A stretch of DNA of 28,292 nt from a virus: positions 1 to 28,292 of the IMG/VR virus record IMGVR_UViG_3300017967_000149; one strand, given 5' to 3'. The position numbers were made by a program, and so were the translations under genes. Positions 23,101 through 28,292 of the stretch are shown piece after piece. The notes under the pieces were generated by a model that was not told the origin of the DNA, did not search any database, and saw only the letters and a list, made by a program, of their open reading frames with translations. Within the stretch, counting starts at the first letter, position 1, and every line of letters starts with the position of its first letter.

Positions 23101-26100
23101 CAATTCCGTCTGCGATACAACCATATCTACCATAGGAGTTATTACCGTTTGTGGCACGTATCTTACCACCACTTTCTGACAGGTATCCCACCGTGCTATA
23201 ATAAGTGAACACCGAAACAAGTTCTGCTCTACCATTGTTAGTAACGTGTGCACCAATACCATCGTCAATTACCTGTGTAAAATCGTTTGATACCATTGAT
23301 TTGTAACCACCATTGTGTAGATTACCATCAATTTTTTGACCGGTAGAACCATATCCAAGAACTGTTACGCCTTGGATATATGGTGAACGTGTATTAATCC
23401 AAACAGTATTGTCCTCTGGACCCCAACTTGGATCGAGAGAAACATAAATTCCTCCAGTTGGTCTTCTATATAAATCAAAAACGTTTGGTGGATTTAGAGT
23501 TCCTCGTAATCCACTTAATGTACAGTTTCTTAATCCTGTAGCATCTCTCATGTAGAACATGTCTTCTGTGAGTGAACCAAGAACACTATTTCGATAATAT
23601 CTTGCGGCAAGCACGGATTTCCAATTTCCACCGTACTTGATATCGTATGCTATTGCATCGATATATTTTCTTACATCTCTTCTACAATTATCAGCAACGA
23701 ATGCATAGCCTGGGTAGTTAGTTTGCATGTATGCAACCGCTTCATATTCAAAGAATGTTCTGTTTGCTAATAATACTCTAATAGCGTTTTTTACACCCTG
23801 TGCAGTATTAGCAGTGTTTGAACCCGTTGCTGTTGGTTCTGAACCAGTGTCATTGATATGAAAATCTATGTAACTGATAATGTCGTCGATTAATTCTTCT
23901 GCTTTTGTTATTCCATCATCTATTGAAACAGTTAGTGGAAAGCCACTGGATCCACCAAGAATCACTACAGGATCTTCAGGATTTGAAGCAGTCTTGGTTA
24001 CTGAAAGTCCCTGCATGACATTTGAAATAAAACTCTTAATTCTGTTTAGTGTTAAGATTGTATAGTCAGCATCTCCAGCAAGTGCAGTAATTGCTTCCTT
24101 GGCTTTAATTGTTGTACTTCTTAATTCGTCTCCAAGAACAACGGTTCTTGGTGGAACGTATAATGGAAGGACTTCCTCATACAATCCTGTGGCAACATGG
24201 ATGGTTGTGTGTCCTGAATAATTGTCTGCTGCTCTTTCAAGTGCATATCTTACTGTTCTAAAAGGCTTTAATATGGTTCCGCCCGTGTTGGACTGATTAA
24301 CTATAACTGATATTGTTCCGCCATAGTTCATTTCGCCGTCAACAAAATAGTATAGGGTTGACGGAGTATTTGATGTAACCGTGATTTCTATGGATCTTTC
24401 GGCTGCTGTTAGATAACCACTTATGTAATCTCCTCTTGATACTTCTGTACCGTCAAGGTAATAAACAACATCACCATCATAAATAGATCCGCCCTGTGAA
24501 GTTCCGTTTGGATTGTCCGAAGAGAATAATAATGGATATTGTCTCATTGATTCATCCGATGATGTAAACGTATAAATGTTTCCAATTTCGAATGTTAAAG
24601 ATTTTTTCGCTACATTATCAACATAGACTTGACCGTCATCATCACTATAAACTGCTGGATTTAAACCCGTAGCAGCCTGAAGTAATACTGAAGTAGTTGT
24701 TACCGCATAAGTTGTGTACGTTGGCACTGGGTAATCATAGGCATCACTTCCATTTGGTGATACATAAAATTGTCTTGGAGTTCCACCATATACCTGATAA
24801 ACTACATTGTCAGAACCATTAATTTTTATTACTTCGCCTATTCTTCCAATGTCGACTCCAGTAGCACCAAGTGTACTTTGGTCGCCAACAAGGGTTCGGC
24901 TCAATCCATAGGTTAGTAACTGACCTTCCTTGGTCATTCCAATTAGTTCGTTACCTTGAATCAGTGTGTCCCAATAAAAGAAACCACTTCCGTTATCACC
25001 TGGAAAGTTTTCTGTGCTTGAAGTATGTTCAAGATTGTTTTTATAAACTGATCCTTTATAGGATACGACATCGTTGATAGAGTAAACTTGGTCTTCTATC
25101 CAAACTCCTCTCCAGTGTTGTCCTTCAGTTAACAGTTCCCAGTTTGATGTATCAAGATAGTCAAGTGTACTTCCGTCACTTACCGTATCAAGAAGTGCAA
25201 CATATAAATTACCACCACGTCTTACAACATCACCAGTCTTATAACTTACTGTTGATGACCAACTTCCTACAAAGTTATATCCTTTCGATAATTCTGCCCA
25301 GGCAGGAGTTCCTTGAGTTTGATAGATAGATTGAATAGGTTCATGTGCTGAATCTGAAGCATCATGAGAAACATTTGCTCTATATAAAACACCGCCATAT
25401 TTTACGACACTTCCCTGTCCATAATACGCAGATGAGCTCCATTCGCCTTCATATCCGCTTCCAAGAAATTCTAAATCAAAATTTGTAGCATCAAATGTTG
25501 ATGTCGACGTGTGTGCTGTTGTGCATCTAAATACCGTTCCTTGATAAAGCACAAGATCATAGAGTGCGTATGCAGTGGTTTCTTGCCATGCACCCACAGG
25601 ATCAATATTTTGTGTATAGATATCCCAATTAGATTGTTGGTCGGCTAATTCTGTTCCCGTACTTGATGCAGTGTGTCCTGTATTTGCACGATAAACTGCT
25701 CCACCCCATCTTACAAGATCTCCTACTCCGTATCTTACGCCCGCAGTCCATACTCCCTTAAAATGGCTCGAAATTACATAAGTTGTCCATTTTGATAAAT
25801 CAACATCCCATGTAGATTGTGAAGTGTGACCAGTGGCACAGTAGTATAAATTACCACCCTGTCTTACAATATCTCCCACACCATAAACTGTTGAACTTTG
25901 CCAATCGCCTCTGTAGAAAACACCATCGGTCATTTTTGACCATGCAGGAGACGGAGCACTATCGCTTGGATTAGCATAGTATGATTGATCAGCATAGAAG
26001 TCAGGATCGGAAGTGTGTTTTCTAATACAGACGTATGACGAACCACCAAACTTAACAATGTCGTCTTTGTTGTATACTGTCGCCGCCTGCCAGTTATTTC

Positions 26101-26140
26101 TCCAGGTATACCTAATTCTGCTTATCTTAAATTCTGCCAT
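20168..26140 (-). CDS. Giant modular virion protein (1990 aa), paralogue of the 2409-aa protein
   Basis: 1990 residues. Residues 8-395: seven W...Y...GD(I/V)V...GG..Y modules. QFYVSPNGSDAYDYPVP at 457-473 and KPFRTVRYALE at 625-635 lead into a pectate-lyase/DUF1565-like beta-helix with HVATGLYEEVLPLYVPPRTV and LGDELRSTTI. The conserved core is at 818-1016 (NCRRDVRKYIDAIAYD, MFYMRDATGLRNCTLSGL, GQKIDGNLHNGG, DGIGAHVTNNGRAELVS). A GGAGY/NDITITV module sits at 1274-1306. Propeller-like repeats at 1331-1625 include Asp-box matches (YSTNNGQTW, YSLDGVTW). The C-terminal domain is at 1786-1925 (RYSQVRLTNHDFLDVGTGN, STDQSGNFRTGELFAVEQ). Only one Cys-centred repeat is present, against four in the paralogue. 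A fibre or adhesin role is inferred; no hydrolase active site was identified. AGGA precedes the ATG by about 8 nt. Confidence 0.85.
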   Translation of the reverse strand: MAEFKISRIRYTWRNNWQAATVYNKDDIVKFGGSSYVCIRKHTSDPDFYADQSYYANPSDSAPSPAWSKMTDGVFYRGDWQSSTVYGVGDIVRQGGNLYYCATGHTSQSTWDVDLSKWTTYVISSHFKGVWTAGVRYGVGDLVRWGGAVYRANTGHTASSTGTELADQQSNWDIYTQNIDPVGAWQETTAYALYDLVLYQGTVFRCTTAHTSTSTFDATNFDLEFLGSGYEGEWSSSAYYGQGSVVKYGGVLYRANVSHDASDSAHEPIQSIYQTQGTPAWAELSKGYNFVGSWSSTVSYKTGDVVRRGGNLYVALLDTVSDGSTLDYLDTSNWELLTEGQHWRGVWIEDQVYSINDVVSYKGSVYKNNLEHTSSTENFPGDNGSGFFYWDTLIQGNELIGMTKEGQLLTYGLSRTLVGDQSTLGATGVDIGRIGEVIKINGSDNVVYQVYGGTPRQFYVSPNGSDAYDYPVPTYTTYAVTTTSVLLQAATGLNPAVYSDDDGQVYVDNVAKKSLTFEIGNIYTFTSSDESMRQYPLLFSSDNPNGTSQGGSIYDGDVVYYLDGTEVSRGDYISGYLTAAERSIEITVTSNTPSTLYYFVDGEMNYGGTISVIVNQSNTGGTILKPFRTVRYALERAADNYSGHTTIHVATGLYEEVLPLYVPPRTVVLGDELRSTTIKAKEAITALAGDADYTILTLNRIKSFISNVMQGLSVTKTASNPEDPVVILGGSSGFPLTVSIDDGITKAEELIDDIISYIDFHINDTGSEPTATGSNTANTAQGVKNAIRVLLANRTFFEYEAVAYMQTNYPGYAFVADNCRRDVRKYIDAIAYDIKYGGNWKSVLAARYYRNSVLGSLTEDMFYMRDATGLRNCTLSGLRGTLNPPNVFDLYRRPTGGIYVSLDPSWGPEDNTVWINTRSPYIQGVTVLGYGSTGQKIDGNLHNGGYKSMVSNDFTQVIDDGIGAHVTNNGRAELVSVFTYYSTVGYLSESGGKIRATNGNNSYGRYGCIADGIDATETPQATTVNARNNEATVESVFIGDLATGVKVFEYSNCGQDYTSATATVVGSGTGISTTFDELRDNGIFEARIIDTSDSTPDVGGGGFVTINANAQASIDPAVTSVGLVLSATDANVENDYLGMRIFINSGTGAGQYGEITSYDESSKKITVKRESDGQPGWDHIIPGTPSVTIMDTSLNYTIQPKPVFSAPPTTVTEVEVSTSGTYNDVVYGENTETFVNVEGTAGTGSVVEDDGLTALNAKFLVTKSGRNYTAVTLSSGGAGYAVDDVVTLSGEDLGGSTPDNDITITVTTTTDDSTNSILTYTWEGKPAGGRYVAVKTGSAGGLTSRNGTTWSAVTLPASGTWTLAAGNNRFVAARRGTTAAAYSLDGVTWSSATLPGADNWDSIQYGGGVWLAVASNTNDAAYSTNNGQTWSAVTLPTVGDSTLNEWVDVAYGKNKFVIVANSNNIAAVGSYNSGTDTWTWNGNVMDVIADSSQKDWTSVAFGNNRFVAVSSTGDVSYSFDGIVWYGATLPTQDGSTAHYWKKIRYGQGVFIAVGTTGGRPIAGDNVGEVTTFAAKSYGGNIWEELTLATSAAWSAVTFGSPHDSAEDSTPGGRTGRWVAVASGNKFNTIQTGARALGRITFASGRVAQVRLWEPGSGYEKLGNTLTLVDPNNTGDPDFELRVGDGVLPQPTFNNRGSNYNTSTTVSITGDGFADIYAVGKFVTVEGLTTYPGPGARIIINGNEADSRTLVAITELGAITDNGLSATFRISPTIDIRENVGHGTAITIRERYSQVRLTNHDFLDVGTGNFSETNYPDLYSQANYTYIEANEVYEESGGKVFYTSTDQSGNFRTGELFAVEQATGIVTISADFFDLSGLTELRLGGIRVGGTSVVIREFSTDPLFSEDSNNIVPTQRAVAAYLANRLSVGGEDLATNSFTAGNVKVGPSEITNVLNLGINFPRTMKFEGDKASVQGSILAQNMFIRSFDRGF
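24956..26119 (-). repeat. Seven tandem N-terminal modules of the 1990-aa protein
   Basis: Residues 8-395 hold seven modules with W-x5-Y-x-x-x-D-I/V-V-x-x-G-x-x-Y and a trailing HT or equivalent. Module lengths vary more (50-60 residues) than in the 2409-aa paralogue because of insertions before the last Trp. Equal copy number in both proteins suggests duplication of an already complete array. Confidence 0.7.
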
Positions 26141-26149
26141 AATCTAATC

Positions 26150-26515
26150 CTAACTTGAAATCCCCGATGGATGCGTATAAGACTGATTTATTCTTTGTAC
26201 CAACTGTCCTTCGTCATCCACATAATATAACATGTTTCTATCATCCCATCTGTACTGTGTCCAGTAAAGATTGTCAAATGCTTTTTCGTGATCTGCTTGA
26301 ATTCCTTCAAAATAATCAACACCTGGTTCAAAATCTTCAAAGTTTTCTGCAGGTCCTCCTGGAGTGTTTATTTCAATTGAATCCTTGTCTCTTAATTGAT
26401 CCTGTCTAACTAAAAATAATTCACCATCATCGTTCCTACGAACAGCATAAAAATATCTTGGGCTATCACCCAATGCTTCGTCTGGACTGGTTCCTATATA
26501 ATAATTACTTGGCAT
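26150..26515 (-). CDS. Small acidic phage protein, probably structural
   Basis: 121 residues, strongly acidic. It reads SNYYIGTSPDEALGDSPRYF at the N-terminus, then YAVRRNDDGELFLVRQDQL, then an FEDFEPGVDYFEG loop (59-71) and YWTQYRWDDRNMLYYVDDEG before a polar tail. The repeated W/Y-x-x-Y-x-W-D-D-R pattern suggests a beta-rich protein-protein interface. I do not recognise an enzyme family. Proteins of this type next to large fibre-like genes are familiar from T4-like marine phages, but unnamed. Its ATG follows AAGGAG at good spacing, 10 bp after the 110-aa gene. It is probably part of the same virion substructure as the 1990-aa protein whose gene follows. Confidence 0.6.
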   Translation of the reverse strand: MPSNYYIGTSPDEALGDSPRYFYAVRRNDDGELFLVRQDQLRDKDSIEINTPGGPAENFEDFEPGVDYFEGIQADHEKAFDNLYWTQYRWDDRNMLYYVDDEGQLVQRINQSYTHPSGISS

Positions 26516-26525
26516 AATTCACTCC

Positions 26526-26858
26526 TTACGATATCTCCACATAACTTATTGTTGAGTCAATACTGTTTTCAGTATCACTTACTAATCTCAATCCTGCCGT
26601 TTCAGGTAGTATCAATCTTTCACCCTGTGTAATAACTTTCACTGTACTGTTTGGCGGAATTGTTAATCCTCTAACATAATGTGCCTGTGTAGAGTTTTCG
26701 TCAATCACATAAAGATTAGCAACGACAGTATCATAATCTGTTGTGTTCGCAAGGTTAACTCCAATAACCGTTGCTCTAACTCCTGCCGGAATTTGAAGTA
26801 TATCAACTGGAGTAGTTCCAACGTCTGTGTTTACTGCATGTTTAAATACCGTTGCCAT
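26526..26858 (-). CDS. Small beta-rich structural protein
   Basis: 110 residues. Strand-rich sequence: FKHAVNTDVGTTPVDILQIP, VRATVIGVNLANTTDYDT, VVANLYVIDENSTQAHYVRG, IPPNSTVKVITQGERLIL and TAGLRLVSDTENSIDSTISY. The layout (V-G-T-x-P-x-x-I-L-x-I-P-A-G...T-V-I-G-V-N-L-A-N...G-L-x-I-P-P-N-S-T-V) is a small phage beta-sandwich pattern. It parallels the 106-aa protein at 12562-12882, which also sits by a giant structural gene. The ATG has AGGAT upstream and lies only 4 bp after the stop of the fibre-like gene, so the two are co-translated. No catalytic residue pattern is visible. Confidence 0.65.
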   Translation of the reverse strand: MATVFKHAVNTDVGTTPVDILQIPAGVRATVIGVNLANTTDYDTVVANLYVIDENSTQAHYVRGLTIPPNSTVKVITQGERLILPETAGLRLVSDTENSIDSTISYVEIS

Positions 26859-26862
26859 TTTC

Positions 26863-27930
26863 TTATCCTAACATTAAAGCATACTGAGCAGCAATGTCGT
26901 TTGCGTTTGCTTCGGAAACCGCACCCGATGCACCCGATGGAGATGCCCAAGCACTTCCATCCCAAACTTCGATAGCCTTTGTATCAGTATTATATCTTGT
27001 CATTCCCAACACCGCATACGCTGTTGGTCTCTCTGCATTCGTTCCTCTTGGAGGAACAAAACCGTTTGTTGTATCAATTTTAAAATATCCTGTTCCAGAC
27101 TGTGCAATTTGTGTAATTGCATTTACTGAAACATTTGTGATAACATTGTCAACAATTCTAAAGTTACCAAGTCTTACACCACCGGAACCATTTCCGTCAA
27201 TATAAAGATCCAACCCAGTTGTTGTTGTAATTTCGTTATCACGAAACATTAGATCCCCAACATCAAGAGTATTAATTGTTAAAGAATCTGTGTTTAAATT
27301 GTTTACGTATAAATTTGCCCATCTTAAACCCACAGCACCGATGTCGTATGTGTTGTCTGTTTCTGGAATTAAATCAGATGAAATTGCAGCATTAATTTGA
27401 ACTGAATCAGTTAATGCATCACCAATTGTAATATTACCACCAATTGTTACATCACCATCTGCATTAATATTTCCAGTTACATAAAGATTGCCGGTAATAT
27501 TTGTGTTTGATTGTAATTCTATAGAACCAGATCCATTTGGATTTAATTCAAGATTGGCATTACTATTTGTTGTAAAAATTCTGTTATTAGATATTTCAAG
27601 ATCATCAATCTGTAATCTTGAATTATAAATTACAGGATCGCTTCCCGAAGGAATAAAAGATATAGTAGATTGATCACTCGAAATAGTGTTACCAGTAATT
27701 TGTAAATTACCGATATCTAATTGATTGTCTATTGTAAGATTTGTTGCTTTTACTGTTCCGTTAACGTCAAGATCCGCGGTTGGCGAGCTCGTATTAACTC
27801 CGATGCGAGAGTTAACCACATCCAAATACAAAATATCAGGGTCACTTGCTCCATTTCTAAAGGACAAATTGACGTTATCTCTAACGAGATTTGCCTTTAA
27901 GAGCGGCCCACTTATACGACCAATTGCCAT
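26863..27930 (-). CDS. Tail-fibre-like virion protein
   Basis: 355 residues from the ATG at 27930, chosen because AAGGAG lies 5 nt upstream. A TTG twelve codons further up is not supported. The N-terminal part carries LYLDVVNSRIGVNTSSPTAD and L-D-V-N-G-T-V-K-A, the signature of phage fibre shafts. Repeating beta strands follow (LDIGNLQITGNTIS, LQIDDLEISNNRI, NANLELNPNGSGSIELQSNT, LYVTGNINADGDVTIGGNIT). Then comes NTYDIGAVGLRWANLYVNN, another fibre hallmark, and LYIDGNGSGGVRLGNFRIVD. The end, FVPPRGTNAERPTA and MTRYNTDTKAIEVWDGSAWA, is a widespread short head domain of phage fibres. No chaperone peptidase motif is present. It is the first gene behind the CTAAATACTATT promoter, with a leader of about 90 nt. 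Confidence 0.8.
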   Translation of the reverse strand: MAIGRISGPLLKANLVRDNVNLSFRNGASDPDILYLDVVNSRIGVNTSSPTADLDVNGTVKATNLTIDNQLDIGNLQITGNTISSDQSTISFIPSGSDPVIYNSRLQIDDLEISNNRIFTTNSNANLELNPNGSGSIELQSNTNITGNLYVTGNINADGDVTIGGNITIGDALTDSVQINAAISSDLIPETDNTYDIGAVGLRWANLYVNNLNTDSLTINTLDVGDLMFRDNEITTTTGLDLYIDGNGSGGVRLGNFRIVDNVITNVSVNAITQIAQSGTGYFKIDTTNGFVPPRGTNAERPTAYAVLGMTRYNTDTKAIEVWDGSAWASPSGASGAVSEANANDIAAQYALMLG

Positions 27931-28000
27931 TTGCTCTCCTTGTACGCGGGGATCCTGTCCCTCCAACCACCTTGCATTGCGGGTTGACCACAGTAAAAGA

Positions 28001-28020
28001 TTAACGTTGGTCTACGTTAA
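28001..28020. promoter_or_regulatory. Perfect 7-bp inverted repeat in the late leader
   Basis: TTAACGT (7) - six bases - ACGTTAA (7): a fully paired hairpin at the very 5' end of the transcript predicted from the promoter at 28021-28033. TCTTTT follows on the minus strand, so it could also act as a weak attenuator. 5'-end hairpins can stabilise phage messages; which applies here is not decided by sequence. Confidence 0.55.
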
Positions 28021-28033
28021 CAATAGTATTTAG
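28021..28033 (-). promoter_or_regulatory. T4-like late promoter CTAAATACTATT
   Basis: Minus-strand GGCTAAATACTATTG matches 11 of 13 positions of the extended T4 late consensus TATAAATACTATT, the best match in the window. It lies 14 bp after the stop of the upstream virion gene and about 90 bp before the next start. It would drive the 27930-20168 gene block with the phage sigma/sliding-clamp system. Confidence 0.75.
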
Positions 28034-28046
28034 CCTTTTGGTAAAA

Positions 28047-28292
28047 TTAACCAAGGATTAGACTGTATACATTACCAAGATCTTCCATAACACCTGTGGT
28101 AACTTCCTCACCACCACCAGTGGAAATTACATATCCACCCTTGGTTTGAGCCCCTACAGTGAGGGTAATATCATTGGCTGGAGTTGCTCCTCCAGTAAAC
28201 ACTGTTCCAAGAACAATTATTGTGTCTCCGGTTACATAACCATACCCAGCAGTTGTAACTGTAACAGTTAAAGATCCACCAGAAATAGTAAA
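28047..28292 (-). CDS. C-terminus of a virion-type protein (partial)
   Basis: Open from the right edge of the window to a TAA at 28047-28049; 81 residues visible. It begins FTISGGSLTVTVTTAGYGYV and continues T-G-D-T-I-I-V-L-G...G-A-T-P-A-N-D-I-T-L-T-V, ending VMEDLGNVYSLILG. The module S-G-G...G-Y-G-Y-x-x-G-D-T-I-I-V...N-D-I-T-L-T-V is the same kind seen once in each giant protein (2409 aa: about 1717-1749; 1990 aa: about 1274-1306). It is therefore probably another structural or fibre component. Nothing can be said about its length or N-terminus. Confidence 0.7.
   Translation of the reverse strand, partial: FTISGGSLTVTVTTAGYGYVTGDTIIVLGTVFTGGATPANDITLTVGAQTKGGYVISTGGGEEVTTGVMEDLGNVYSLILG

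Noticed and set aside
12902-26140. Regularly repeated sequence considered as a CRISPR array
   Set aside because: Repeats are in frame, diverged at DNA level, about 150 bases long and clearly encode protein modules; no short identical repeats with unique spacers.
457-26140. Polysaccharide lyase or other hydrolase activity for the giant proteins from their beta-helix-like parts
   Set aside because: The fold hints are common in non-enzymatic fibre proteins, and no catalytic residue set could be identified by eye.
27931-27966. TTG start twelve codons upstream for the tail-fibre-like protein
   Set aside because: AAGGAG lies between the TTG and the ATG at 27930, at the correct distance for the ATG.

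Overview
The window looks like part of the late region of a marine T4-like myovirus (cyanophage or pelagiphage type). The base composition is AT-rich. Every convincing gene lies on the minus strand, genes are packed with 4-nt ATGA overlaps or gaps of a few bases, and T4-late-type (n)TAAATA motifs sit in several of the few intergenic gaps. The proteins (repeat-rich fibre-like virion proteins, a viral flavin halogenase, many small Fe(II)/2OG oxygenases) match what such phages carry. I cannot tell a cyanobacterial from a SAR11 host from this sequence. No tRNA, rRNA, CRISPR array, integrase or insertion sequence was seen.

Layout in the direction of transcription (right to left). 28292-28047: C-terminus of a virion-type protein cut by the window edge. 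27930-20168: late unit with a fibre-like protein, two small proteins and a 1990-aa giant structural protein. 20131-11845: a second giant protein (2409 aa, paralogous to the first), a small protein and a 232-aa structural protein. 11816-9903: a 230-aa paralogue of the 232-aa protein, then a 403-aa protein with an Ig-like domain and a Cys/His tail. 9872-8276: two unrecognised proteins. 8289-1417: an enzyme cassette with five Fe(II)/2OG-type oxygenases, a flavin-dependent halogenase, a U32-like/Fe-S/methyltransferase fusion and a DUF6065-like protein. 1398-289: a virion-type protein ending in a cupredoxin-like domain. 220-1: start of a membrane protein behind an exact consensus sigma-70 promoter (TTGACA-N17-TATAAT), which probably marks the switch from late to host-polymerase transcription.

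The most notable content is the enzyme cassette. Eight modification-type genes lie head to tail, mostly translationally coupled, between virion protein genes. The inference is that they are made late and modify either virion or fibre proteins or a host-derived small molecule. The second theme is the pair of giant proteins built from the same ordered modules: seven N-terminal WxxxxxY...GD repeats, a conserved core, an Asp-box propeller-like section and a shared C-terminal domain. They differ mainly by expansion of a Cys-containing repeat.
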